A stretch of DNA of 64,000 nt, from NCBI GenBank assembly GCA_033961575.1, contig CM066737.1:59850771-59914770 (forward strand), in the 5' to 3' direction. Positions 1 through 11,477 of this stretch are shown piece by piece (position 1 is the stretch's first letter; each line of letters opens with the position of its first letter). This DNA is from Aselliscus stoliczkanus (Eukaryota; Chordata; Mammalia; Chiroptera; Hipposideridae). A model generated the notes under the pieces. The model saw only the letters and a list, made by a program, of their open reading frames with translations, did not search any database and was not told the DNA's origin. The position numbers and the translations under genes were made by a program.

Positions 1-65
1 GAGAGCCCGTTTTAGTCCCTCAGACATGTGGTAAAGGGGATGATAGTAAGGGATTTCTATTCAGA

Positions 66-290
66 CAGGCTTGGGTTAGCATCTTGGAACTGCAGCTTAC
101 TAGCTTTTTAATCTTGGCAAGTTATTCAACCTTTCTGAATCTCCATTTCCCCAATATTACCTGAGAATATTAATAGTACCTACCTTGTAAAGTTACTGTA
201 AGGATTAAAAGAGATTATGTATGTAAAATTTTTTCACAGTGCTTGGTATATTGTAATCGCTCAGTAAATGTTAGTTATAAGCATGTTTAC
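66..290 (+). mobile_element. MIR SINE remnant, sense
   Basis: This is an ancient mammalian MIR. The order of recognisable blocks is CTTACTAGC, GGCAAGTTATTCAACCT, a CTCCATTTCCCC block, AATAGTACCTACCTTGTA, and a terminal GCTCAGTAAATGTTAG, which is the MIR core and tail in sense orientation. It is diverged, with no visible target-site duplication. Its position and orientation are read directly; the family name rests on recalled consensus. Confidence 0.8.
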
Positions 291-2984
291 ATTACTTATA
301 ATTGTAATATCCCCATTGTACACCAGACAGCTCCCCTTCTTTCTCTCCCCTTTTTGTTTTCCACAATGATAGCTTGAAAAGGAAGAGCTTGAGTATGTTT
401 GGAAAGAGGTAATCTAGGCTTCTGCATCATCATCCTCGACTCCCTCCTTACGTCTGAGTCTTTAAGGGAAAGCAAGAACTGGCTTAATCATTATTATAAA
501 TAAATAAGTTTGGTTCCTCTTTTGTTCATTTGTTATATTCCTACCACCTCAGTCTTGACTGCTTTGCACTGATCCACACAGATATTCACACTCCTGACAC
601 TATCTTCAAATACCTTATGGCAGGCACTTGCCAATTGCAGGAATTGATCCATTGCTATAACCCTATTCTTCTTCAATGTCATCTTCTCTATCTTCCCCTG
701 TCCAGGGAAAAGTTGCCACTTTCAATCACATCTAAGCATTTAAAACCTTATCACCTCTGAGAAGCTATCTGCTATAGTTCTTGTCCCCAGAGATTTTCTA
801 TGAGAGAGAAATACAAAGTAATTTATTCATAACTTGTGAGTGCCCACACTCATTTCTGATTCTGGTGGGGGACATTACTCCCAGGTTGCATTTTCAAAGT
901 TTGTTCTTTTAAGCTGAATTGTTCCAAGACTGGTCTATCTCTACTATATTGGACAGAGAATTTTTTTCTTTTGAATACTCTATGGCTGGATTTTCCTTCT
1001 ATCCCTTGTCTGCTGTTCTTACTTCAAGGGGTGCTGTGGGATTAGTTTATACTTTGAAAAACTCTCTGAGCTTCTTGGGTGAAAGACATCGCAGTGAATG
1101 AAAATATACAGGAAATAAATAAACCATGCTAATTGGTTGCAATGGATCTCTAAAGATGCCCCAAGATTCTGTTTTTCCAGTCCAGCATAGTGCAGTGTTT
1201 ATCATGTATACTAATTCAAGAAACCTCTTTGGAGGGGAGCAAACCAAATTCAGAGTACTAAAAAGAAATATACGAAGTCAAGGAGAAATATCAAGGGAGT
1301 CAACCAATAGCCAAGCAGATAGCCATCCTGAGACACAATGAAAAAATTGTAGTGCAGGATGAGGCAAATGAGTTTTTTAAAATGGGTATATTTTGAATAC
1401 ACAAGGAAATAAGTTTGTATTATTCCTAAACATAATGTGCCAAACACAGGCTAAGTGCTACAGTTTCAGGGATCTCTATTTGAATAATAGTATAGTTAGT
1501 AGATGACATGTGAAAGACATGGACTAGATGTGAGAGAAAATAAAGAGGTTCAGGTGGATTTTGGTCACATTGAATAAGAAGTTGAAAGTTTTATTTATGA
1601 GCTAGTCTCTTGGCATTTGAGCTAAATCACAGGACACATGTCTCTTACCCTTTGTCCGAAGCTCAAACTTTTACAATAATGGTTTCTTTCAGCTGTGGTG
1701 TTTATACTGGAAGAGAATTGCAGATATGTAAACAAAGTTTGTGTTCAACACATTTCTATGTTTGGTTTTCCCCATTCCCTTTCCCAGGAACTCACTGGCC
1801 TTATTCCATCCTTTAGTTACGTTGACCATCTTGGGTAGCCTCACAAAACTCCAAAACTTTCTTACCTGCTCTGACTCACTCTACCCATTAGACTTTAGCT
1901 ATCCACTGTCATATTCACTTAAGGCAATTATCTTTATTAAGTAGACCAATTTGTTTCCCTTACCAGAGTATACATTTACATTTGATATGGGCCTTTCAGT
2001 TACTAAAGCCAATGGTGATACAAATAATTGAAATTCTGGAAATTGTTCAGGGTTCAGAGGAGAAAATATTTTTTGGGGGGCTGGGGAGGAGATAGAGGGT
2101 GGTATTCTTAGTATCTGTGGCCCAATATCCTGAAGTTATCTGGTGACTCTACATATTATTTACACTTAGTGCAGCCCTAATCTAAATAGCACGTGCACAA
2201 ACATTACTGAACTAGCCTGATAGAACAGTGAGACAAATCTTGGATGGTGGCTATGGCCATAGCTCAACACTGCAGCCAAGCCATTCCAACACTTGAGAAA
2301 AAAGTTTTTTATGAAGCATTTTTTTTTCAGAATTTGAGAAATAGTACAGGCTTAATGTCTGTACTAAAGACACAGGGAAAGAGGGAGAAAAACCTGTTAG
2401 GGAGGGAATACAGTAAAACAAATATTTTCCTTGCATAATAGTCAGCATTCTTTTGCATGTGGTAACAAAAATAATGGGCTAGATTAGTAGGCCTTTGTTG
2501 TAACTGGAATTGGGGCAAATGTGTGTGGTTGCTGATGAATGGAAATGAAAAAATCCAAGACTGGTTTTATGATTTGTATTGGAAAATACAAATAATTAAT
2601 TATAGAACTAAAAATGATAGATCAGGAATGGGAGAAGTTAGGGGAGAAAAAGATAATAGTTAACATGGGTTGGATATATCTTGGAGTATTGGGAAGTAAC
2701 ACAGGAGAAGGGAAAGATACTGGGATTAGCTACTATGTTACCATAACTGGGATTTTGAAGAGATAAGTGGACGAGAAATTTTTAAAGGTATTTTATATAA
2801 AATTTAGAACTTATTCATGACATTTTCCAATACCTCTGTAAATATCTTAATGATTTTCAATTACTTTTGTGTGTTGAGTTTTGCATTTCTTTGTATGCTA
2901 CATTGAATTGAAATTGATCCACATGGTGCCTTAGCTTTATATGAGTTATGCAAAGATATGTTTGTTTCATCAAAACCAAGGACA
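291..2984. other. Unassigned diverged non-coding sequence
   Basis: About 2.7 kb without any repeat or gene I can name. Open frames here are short (60-76 codons), overlap on both strands and show no recognisable domain, so I do not call genes. It may hold very old repeats below what can be read by eye. Confidence 0.5.
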
Positions 2985-3383
2985 GTGGTATGGACTGGAT
3001 TGTACGCACCCCCACCCCCAAATTCATATGTTGAAGTTCGAACACCCAGTATACATCAGAATGTGACTGTATTTGGAGACGGAGTTTTTAAAGTGGTATT
3101 GAAGGTTAAATGATGTCATAGTGTGAGCCCTAATCCAATAGGACTCGTGTCCTTGTAAGAAGAGGAAATTAGAACATAGACAGTAATGGAGGGGAGACCA
3201 TGTGAAGACACAGGGAGAAAATGACCATCTGTAAGCCAAGGAGAGAAGCTTCAGAAGAAACCAACCAGTCGACACCTTGATCTTGGACTTCTAGTCTCCA
3301 GAACTGTGAGAAAATAAATTTCTGCTGTTTAAGTCACCCAGTCTGTGGTACTTTGTTATAGCAGCCCTAGTACACTAATACAG
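2985..3383 (+). mobile_element. Solo LTR of ERVL-MaLR type (MLT1/MST-like)
   Basis: A solo long terminal repeat from an ancient non-autonomous retrovirus-like MaLR element. Recognisable blocks in order are CCCAAATTCATATGTTGAAG, GTGACTGTATTTGGAGA, the CTAATCCAATAGGACT block, CCTTGTAAGAAGAGG, GACACCTTGATCTTGGACTT, CCAGAACTGTGAGAAAATAA and a terminal CCCTAGTACACTAATACA. AATAAATTTCTGCTGTTTAAG carries the polyadenylation signal. There is no internal region beside it. A sister copy of the same type lies at 36030-36412. Confidence 0.85.
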
Positions 3384-5607
3384 GCAGGAAAACATATGGG
3401 CCACAAAGAGGGTCTAAAATCAGGAAATAAAAAGCTGCTGTAAACCCAGAGAGCACTGTCTATTGCTTGATTCTCCTGCTCTGCCTCATTTTTCTCTTCT
3501 ACAGAAGACTAACTTTGTTTGTTTCTGAGCTCATGTGGCAAAGTATGGTTGCCCTACAAGTCTCAAATTTAGAACCACATAAAAAGACTGACTTGCAAGT
3601 TTTGAATCCTATATTTAAATTTCCAGAGGAGAACATTTGATCAACTCAACTTGGCTCACGTATCTGCCACTTGCCAAACAGCTGTAATTCAGTGCTGGAA
3701 AGTTAATAGCACATGGTTCATATATGATTGCCAGAATCCCCTCCCTGTGGTCCTCTAAATGACATTTCTTGTCATTTCTAGCTCTTCCATAGATTCTCTT
3801 ATTTTATCACAAGTGCATTAAAAGGAATGTCTAACGGTATTCTATAAAGCATTGTAAGGTATTCTATATGAGGACGCATTTTTCTGCACCCTCTATTGCC
3901 AGAGACATATATTATAGAGCATATGTCTGTAGCATGCTAGACCAGCTCAGTGTTCTTTACCAGGAGGCATGTCTATGCATATTTGGTTCACCATACTGCC
4001 AAAAGAGTATAAGGTTGTAACATATTCAGATAGATTAGTTCCTGGATATGTAATACATACATTGAAGGTGGCAGAGATCCTTGGGTGTATGGTTGGTGGA
4101 CTGAAGGACACAACAGGAGGAGGACAGAAATTTTAAAATTCTATCAATAAAGAAAAAGAGGGCAGAATGATTCCATTGTAAAAATATATCTATACCATTC
4201 ATACAGTCTAGGATAAAAGATAGACAGGTAAACCATTTAACCACTCAGGAGGTGGTTAAATAGATAACATACTGGATATGGGGCAAGGAATGATATTTTT
4301 TTCTGTAAATGAAAAGCGAAGTAAACATTGATTTTTAAGAATTTCAATTTCAAGTGAGGCATTTGCATAACACCACCAGCATCTTAATCTTTTGAAAGGC
4401 TTTTCATAAGCCATTTCAAGGACTCTAAAATAATTCTTCCTTTTATAGTTTGACTGCTTGACATTAAAAAGAGCTGAATGTTGCCCTTCATGGTCCAGTA
4501 TGAAAAAGGAACATGGATTCTCTCTCTTTCTCTGCTCTCAACAGTTCTGTAATTTTTCAAGCAGGAGCTGTTTGAAGATGAGACTGTGTAGTGTTTGGCC
4601 ATCCTCCTGTTTAACAAGCATCTTCCTGCTTTTCATTATTTTAATTTCAAAGCACATGGGAATTAGATTTTTTTCAGACCTTCCTCTCTCTGTGTTAAGA
4701 ACAAAACTGCATGTTTAACCAGGTCTTTTTTTTAAAGGAGGCTAGTCCAGAGTTTTAAATCAAACCAAGCCAAATGAAACCATCACACAAACACATTAAC
4801 TAACTATTCTTATTGTTTAGTTAATGTTATATTTTCTTTCATTCCTTTTCAAGTAAAAGAGTGGCCCTAGCCATACATTTACATGATATATATGCTTATG
4901 TATATCATGCAAATATACACATATATGTATATTATATATGTGTATATGTACAAATTACTCATCACGATATATATATTATAACTTATGGCGGCATAGACTG
5001 TAATATATGGCAGCAAACTTACACAATACTTTGGATCATCTTTATTTTTTATTTAATGGAGAAAACACTGAGCAATAGAGGTTTCAATTATAATCAGCTG
5101 CATGAGGGTAAAATTAAATTTCTGACCTTCTCTCCAATTACACTAATTATGGGTATATTTTTCAAGTCCTTCTCTTCTGGACTAATCAAAACAAGTTAAA
5201 GCTACTATGAGAATCTTTTAGATTTATATTCTACCTCATTTGTCAGGTGCTAGGTCATCAAAATAGAGCCCAGAAATGTTAATAGGTGTGGCTTACTGGT
5301 GGGTGGTATGACGCTTTGGGGGACAAAGAAGAAGTGCAAATATACTTTAAAATAGAATTTGAAGTTTAACTAAAATTTGGCACTAATTTTCACTGATATT
5401 CATTGGCCGTAGCTACATCTATTCCTGAAGAAACCTTTGAACCTCAGCATAGAAATATCTGGAGATAACTGATACTGAAGCAAATTTACACCTTGAGCAC
5501 ATTGTAAAGAAGGATGAAAGCAAGAATTAACCATCTGAATTGGAATAAGTGGCCTCTGAAGACTAGTACTGAAATTGTCCACTGCTTCTACAATAGTCTT
5601 ATTTGCC
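3384..5607. other. Unassigned diverged non-coding sequence
   Basis: About 2.2 kb of AT-rich sequence with no gene or repeat family I can name except the low-complexity TA-rich patch at 4879-4980. Open frames reach 112 codons, but the longest runs through that low-complexity patch and resembles nothing known. Confidence 0.5.
4879..4980. repeat. TA-rich low-complexity tract
   Basis: Degenerate alternating purine-pyrimidine sequence dominated by TATATA and TATGTATA. It is an imperfect old microsatellite rather than a clean array. Confidence 0.7.
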
Positions 5608-5728
5608 ACTGCTGCTGTTCATTCATTTATTTTTTTTCATTTATTCATGCCATTAATTCCTACAACAAATACTTAGTGCTGACCCATTGTATGCTAGGCA
5701 TTGTGTTTGATACAAAGAATCCAGCGAT
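5608..5728 (-). mobile_element. L2 LINE 3' end remnant, antisense
   Basis: The string TTCATTTATTC, then CAACAAATACTTAGTGCTGA, then TGTATGCTAGGCATTGTGTT matches the complement of the L2 3' terminus. It is short and diverged. Confidence 0.65.
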
Positions 5729-6404
5729 ATACAGATACTACCTTAGTTATGTTTTCTTCCTGATACAATAGCTTCTTGCTATAAATCTTAGTCAACATCT
5801 TTTTGTAGTAGAAGCTGAATCACATGTAAAAGAAAAATGTAGCAAGTTTTAAACTTAAAGTCTCTTCTCTCTTGCTCTCACTGTATCTCTCTTACAATAT
5901 AGTCCAGGTATCTCTTACTTTCTCCTACAACAGTATGAGCTTATGAGAGGTCATCTATAGTTTTGGACCCCATCTCTGAAGCTATGGATTTCCAGTGCTA
6001 ATTCATCAACCCTGGAAGTCCCTACTGGAATGTGACAATTATTTAACAAGCAGAAGAGAGAGGAAGGCTGTAGGAGATGTATGGGCTCAAGGAAAAGGAT
6101 TTTAGGGTCATTGACAGAGGCTAATTTCTTCCATTACAAAGTACAGCCACAAAATCATAGGAAATAAATACTGTATTTAACCGAGTTAGGAAGTCATTAG
6201 TACATCTCCCCTCTACACATTTCTGGAGGTATTACTGTAACCACAACATATACAGTATTATACCAATCTATACCCAGTTTGGGATAGTTCTAGTCTCATG
6301 AAATTTATTCACAGATATGAGCTATATATTGAACTTTCAGAAATGAATCATTGTATCTTGTCTATGACTATATCTTACTTGGCTGTTAGAAACAACCTTA
6401 TGCT
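5729..6404. other. Unassigned non-coding sequence
   Basis: Nothing recognisable was seen on either strand. A pyrimidine-rich patch around 5865-5930 is the only compositional feature. Confidence 0.5.
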
Positions 6405-6535
6405 ATAGATATTAATATTTTTATTTTAAAGATGAGAGGATTGAAGCATGAGAAGGTTATAGTCCTTGAAAACTCAAGGATCACATAGCAAAATAGATAC
6501 TAGCTAGAACCATAATTCAGGCCATGACTCAAGAA
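6405..6535 (-). mobile_element. MIR SINE remnant, antisense
   Basis: The complement of the MIR core is visible: TTTTAAAGATGAGAGGATTG, then a weak AAGGATCACATAGCAAAAT block and CATAATTCAGGCCATG. It abuts an L2 remnant on its right side. Confidence 0.6.
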
Positions 6536-7430
6536 CTCATTACGTGGCAGGCACTATGTTAGCTGCTGGGGATACAGTAGTGAGCAATAAAAGCAAGTTA
6601 CTTATCCTAGTCAAGCTAATTAACTAGTGTGGGAGATATGCATTTATCAAATATCCTAAGGAATTGATGTCATATTAGAAATGTGGAAAGTGTTATAAAG
6701 GAGAGGCATACAGTCAGTGAGATTCTATAATATGATTTGACTTATTCTAGGTAGTTAAGGAAGGCTTCCCTGAGCAAGTGATGCTTAAAATGGATTCACA
6801 AGTTGAACTGGAATTAACCGGATGTGAGAGAAGACACAGATATCCCATGGAGTAGGAATAGTATGTACAAGAATACTAAATTGGAAGAATGGTGAGTATG
6901 AAGGACCCAGATAACACCAGTGTGGCTAGAGTATAGTGGGTTTCAAGGGAGCAGTGGATGTGTTGATGGAGAGAAGGTGGTCCTAGAATAAGAGGTAATA
7001 GAATAAGTAGGATAATAAGAGGTCTAAGAATGGAGAAGTAGTTCCAGACTAGGTAATAAAGGGCTTAGACTGTCTACATTAATGAATTAGTGTGTATCCT
7101 AATGACAATAGAAAACCAATGGAGAGTTATAAACATGGATGGATTCAGACAATATGATTATATTTGCATTTTGAAAAAATTGCCCTGGGTATAATGTTGA
7201 AAATATATGGCATGCTGATAGATTCATGTATATTATTGAGGAAACAGTTGCATTTGTCTAGACAAAAAATGATAGTAGTTTGGACCAGGTTAGAGGAAAG
7301 AAGTGCACATATTTGGAAGATATTTAAGAAGTAAAACTGTCAAGTCTTAGGGTTGGATTGTACATTAACAGTAAAGAAGATGAATGTATTAAGGGTCAGG
7401 AGATATGATCAGATTTATATCTTAAAAGGT
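6536..7430 (-). mobile_element. L2 LINE 3' region remnant, antisense
   Basis: This starts with TGGCAGGCACTATGTTAGCT and GGGGATACAGTAGTGAGCAA, the complement of the L2 end. It continues through AGGAAGGCTTCCCTGAGCAA, the complement of a conserved L2 3' UTR block, and GTGTGGCTAGAGTATAG. The right half (about 6900-7430) follows the pattern of a longer L2-like consensus, but I am less sure it is the same element. Confidence 0.6.
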
Positions 7431-7489
7431 GATTTCTGAGCTAGTGATCTTTCTTTTTCATCATGGTGACTATTATACTTTCAAAAGTC

Positions 7490-7640
7490 TTAAAACTAGA
7501 GAGCTGAGAGAAACCTTAGAGAGTCATAAATCTTGTTTCCATTCCATCCCCTTATAAGAAGACACACAGGTTATGGTTTTCAAGTCAGGCAGCTAATAAG
7601 TGGCAAAACCATGATTGTGTCCAGATTCCATAACATCCAT
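7490..7640 (-). mobile_element. MIR-like ancient SINE remnant
   Basis: Blocks AAACTAGAGAGCTGAGAG, CTTATAAGAAGACACACAGG and GGCAGCTAATAAGTGGCAAA resemble the complement of an ancient core-SINE. The subfamily cannot be named by eye. Confidence 0.4.
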
Positions 7641-9219
7641 ATACAATGGTAGATTACTACAGAAAGAGGTCCTCATATTCATGGTTTATACCAATTAATG
7701 TGAGAAGTTTGGGATTGGGAGGGGGGCTGACCTTGGAGATAGTAGGCGAGATGGTTATGAGAGAATCTGATGCACAAGAGACAGATGGTGGAAATTCTAC
7801 CAAATATTAGAGTTGACAGGTCTGGGTAAAATGAATATGTTTGGAATATATCCTATTGTTGACAGGCTACTTTTATTTAATGGAAAAAAATGAAGATCAA
7901 ATTGTTTCTAGGTCTGGTTCATCAATGTGCACTACTTTGCTATGACTGCCACCAGTGGATTTGAAGTCAATGGGAAAGGAACTTATTTCTTATCAAAACC
8001 ATTTCAAAATTTTTGAACTACAGAGATACATTCTGATACATGCACTGTGACTACTTTATAGCTTTACTACTTATCACTTCATGCTCCAAGGAGGAATCGG
8101 AGACAAGCAATCAACCATTTTGCACATTGCAGCAGTAGTCAGGCTTTTGGTGATCTTCACAGAAGTCTTGACCTCTATATGGATGATTCTAATGAAAAAA
8201 ATCAAGATGTGTTCATGTGTAGTGTTTAGAGGGGTGAGGGGATGAAGAAGTTTTCAAAAAAGGATTGTTTTTCTGTTTAGAAAAATCTTGTCCCGTAATG
8301 AAGCACTATGGTTGTAGTGTGTGAGAAAGTGGTGATGCAAGTATATGTGCTTACTCACATGCAGGTTGAAAACGATTTTCATAATTTTGTTGTGATATTA
8401 TAAATAAAATATCAGTCTTCATTTTCCTTTCCCCTTTCCTTTCTCTACCCATCCCTTGTATTCCCTTGCATTTCCTTCTCTTCCCTTTCCTTATTCCTGA
8501 ACAATTCAGTACGAAATCCACTAGGTGGGGCACAGAAATTTAGGTGTGCGAGCCTGTTTGGGTGGGGGCTGTGGTGGTGCAAAGGAAGGCTCCGGAGCCT
8601 AGAGGGGTGAGAAGTACATCTGCATAGGAGGAATCTGTAGGATATTAGAGCCTGAGCAGGATTAAAAGGGTATTCCCAACAAGGAGTGGTTCAGTGTTAG
8701 TATCAGAGATAGAATGGGGTGAGCAAAGCATCCACCCAGAAGAGCAACCAAGTGGGATGGCATAGGCTGATTGGAATGAGACTGAAGTCCACACAGGACT
8801 ATTGGCTTAGTGCCTGGTGTCAAAGTATGGCTGGAATGAGGAAGTTGTTTACATATGGGACAACAGCGGCAACCCAGACCAGAGTACAAATGGGGTGAGA
8901 TTGGAATTAATTTTGGGTGAGGAGAGCAACTGAGAGAGGGAAGGTGTAGCAGCGGTGATGGGGGATTGGTCACATATAGGGGGACTGATAAAATAAGTTA
9001 TTATATTAAGGATAACAGGAACCAAATTATTCTTCTTAGAGAATGGTGTTACAAATATGGAAAGGGAGAAAGGTAGAACAAACACTATGTGATTGGATTG
9101 GAATTGGAGTTTTCAGTGTGAACTCATGGTTTTAATATACATAGATATAGAAATACAGATTTGTGTGTGTGTTTTCTAGTGCACATGAGTGTGAATGCAC
9201 TCATATTCTGTCCAGTGAA
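7641..9219. other. Unassigned non-coding sequence
   Basis: About 1.6 kb with no recognisable gene. It includes a pyrimidine-rich tract at 8402-8500. The part from about 8640 on has purine-rich wording that could be an older 5' portion of the L1-like tail annotated next, but this could not be established by eye. Confidence 0.4.
8402..8500. repeat. Pyrimidine-rich (CCTTT-like) low-complexity tract
   Basis: On the plus strand nearly all bases are C or T, with recurring CCCTTTCC and CTTCC words. The tract is imperfect and about 100 bp long. Confidence 0.7.
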
Positions 9220-10245
9220 GAGTCTGGGAGCAGTGATAGTCTGACATTAATAAGTTCAGCCATTGCCCAGAACATCACTCCTTCTAAATACAGTTCTTCA
9301 TTAAAAAGAACCAGGACTTTTTTGGGGAAATGGCTGATTCCAGGATTGGGGCAAGGAAAGTACAAGATGAAAGTGGAATACCTTGTTTGTCAAAAAGCAA
9401 GGAAATTCTGAAATGATGATGGGGATGTGTCAAAAGAATGCTGGAGGTAGTTTCAGTGGTATTCCCACTGGTTAAATCAAAAACAATTTAAGAATAAATA
9501 ATAATAATGGATTATAATCAAATGAATAAACCAGGTAACTATGAATCTATACTAATAAATATTAAAGAATGAATAAATTGCAAGTGTTATGAGAACCCTA
9601 ATATTTGCGTGGATTCAAAGTGTGTCTACAAAATAATTATTAATTATAAAAGATTTTAAAAAAGTAATTTTACAGTTGGAGAAGCCCCACAGGCTCCACC
9701 CTAATTGAATAATCAATGTGAACACCATCTCTAATGGGACAGATTGAAATTGTGCATCACATGATAGGATGCAATGAGATTAATGCAACATCACTTCTGT
9801 GATAATCCTGTCAACGTATAACCTGAATTTATTATAAGACCACGTCAGACCAACCCAAATTAAGGTGCAGCCTACAAAGTAATTGATCTATAATCTTTAA
9901 AGTTATAAAGGTCATGAAAGTAAAGGAACATTTGAGGGACTGTTCCAATGAAGGAAATTAAAATGGTATGACAAGAAAATGCAGTGCATGATTGTGAATA
10001 GGATCCTTTTACTCTAAAGGACATTATTGGGACAAATGGGAAGACTTGATTGGGGGTCTGAAAACTAGATGGTAGTGGTGTAGTAATGCTAATCTCCTGA
10101 TTTTGATGGTTGTATTGTGGTTATATAAAAGGATGTCCTTTATGGTAGAAAATACACAATGAAATTTTCAGGGTTGATGGGGCATCTTGTTGGCAACTTA
10201 CTCTACAGTGGTTTAGGAGGAAAAAAGTTCTTTGGCCCATACCTC
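9220..10245 (+). mobile_element. Ancient L1-like 3' region (L1M-type?), sense
   Basis: Word order matches an old mammalian interspersed repeat as I remember it: CATTGCCCAGAACATCACTC, GGAAATGGCTGATTCCAGGA, GTTTGTCAAAAAGCAAGGAA, then ACATTATTGGGACAAATGGG, TCCTGATTTTGATGGTTGTA, TGTGGTTATATAAAAGGATG and GGGCATCTTGTTGGCAACTT. I read it as an L1M-type tail. The sequence is clearly repeat-like, but the family assignment is uncertain. Confidence 0.45.
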
Positions 10246-10280
10246 CATACTTTCAGATGTTCTATAAGTTTGGCATCATA

Positions 10281-10283
<3 letters not shown>

Positions 10284-10312
<29 letters not shown>
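10284..10312. repeat. (GT)n microsatellite
   Basis: A clean GT dinucleotide array of about 14 units, between the old L1-like tail and a MIR. Confidence 0.95.
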
Positions 10313-10314
<2 letters not shown>

Positions 10315-10339
10315 AAGGCAATATACTGGTAATGGCTAA

Positions 10340-10670
10340 TAAAATGGACTTTAAAATCCAGACAGACATAGGTAAATATGATTCTTGGCTTTCTCACTTT
10401 TTTTTTTTTGAGAGCAGTGTCACAGGCCCTCATATGTGGGACCGAACCGGGGCCGCTGGCTTCCGAAGCCAGCGCTTAACCACCGCGCCACTCGGCCAGC
10501 CCTTGGCTTTCTCACTTAATATTTGGGTGACACTGGACCAGTTATATAACTTTTGTGAATTTGAGCTTCTCTATCTGAAATATGAAGATAATAATAGTTA
10601 CATTCTCACTGGGCCACTACTACAGTTAAAGAGTGATGATATGATAATCATCAACATTTTTCCTATTACT
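10340..10670 (+). mobile_element. MIR SINE remnant split by a younger SINE
   Basis: The left part has TCCAGACAGACATAGGTAAA and TTCTTGGCTTTCTCACTT. The right part has GGGTGACACTGGACCAG, CTTCTCTATCTGAAATATG and AAGATAATAATAGTTACATT. Together they give a sense MIR. The two parts are separated by the SINE at 10400-10501, which was inserted with a 16-bp target duplication. Confidence 0.65.
10400..10501 (-). mobile_element. Short tRNA-derived SINE (Rhin-like), antisense
   Basis: This is the about 100-bp class. Read on the minus strand it starts GGGCTGGCCGAGTGGCG, has an A box, the pair GCGCTGGCTTCGGAAGCCAG, a B box with GGTTCGGTCCC, then CATATGAGGGCC and a short A tail. The target duplication CTTGGCTTTCTCACTT is perfect at 10384-10399 and 10502-10517. 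It is transcribed by RNA polymerase III in principle and depends on L1 enzymes to move. Confidence 0.92.
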
Positions 10671-10865
10671 TAGAATGTGCCATATGCATTGAATTTTGTG
10701 GAGTACTTGTTAAAGTCTCTGTGATGAAGGATAAGATATTTAAAATTAATTCATCATTGACTAATAATTTTAGAAAATACAATAACAATGAATTACTAAA
10801 AATGAATTAAATGGAAAATACAAACCTACATTTTAATAGATTCAACAAATTTGACATTACATTTT

Positions 10866-10966
10866 TTTTTTGGACGGCAGTGTCACTGGCCTTCATATGT
10901 GGGACCTGAACCGGGGCCGCTAGCGTCCCAAGCCAGCTCTTAATCAACGTGCCACTCAGCCGGCCC
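10866..10966 (-). mobile_element. Short tRNA-derived SINE (Rhin-like), antisense
   Basis: Same structure as the copy at 10400. The target duplication TGACATTACATTTT lies at 10852-10865 and 10967-10980. It has changes in the A-box region (TTAATCAACGTGCC on the plus strand), so it is slightly older. Confidence 0.9.
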
Positions 10967-10980
10967 TGACATTACATTTT

Positions 10981-11477
10981 AATGTATATTACAGGAGCAG
11001 ATATTATAAGAAAAATAAATTAATTATAAAAACTGTTATTCATTGAAAGTATAAGTATTGGCAATTAATGATTATGAGTGTGAAATAGTGATTTCCACAT
11101 ATTAGATGCCTATATGCCTATATGCACACTTTGAAAGACACTGTGTACATAACATCGAAATTTTTAATGTGTCAAATGAGCCTGCTTCTTGGCTAATTTA
11201 CATAATTTAGGCAGGATTGATGACAATGCTAGTCACTAAGAAATAATGTATATATAACTTTATGTTTTGATTTAACAACAAAGTAGAGAAATATATCTCA
11301 CATTAAGTATATTGACAGGAATAAAAGAGATTTTAAAGAAACTTCAACAAGCTCAAGTTATTTATTTTTAAATTTCATTCAAAATGAAGTGAATGATGAT
11401 ATTTTATTTATTTTTAATTTTTTGTGTCAGCATGAGGAAACTATCTGATTAGCTTATTACCATTAAGATTAGTTCTT
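10981..11477. other. Unassigned AT-rich sequence
   Basis: About 500 bp of very AT-rich DNA. No gene or named repeat was recognised. Confidence 0.5.

Noticed and set aside
4861..5199. 112-codon open frame
   Set aside because: Its first half is TA-rich low-complexity sequence and the rest resembles no protein I know.
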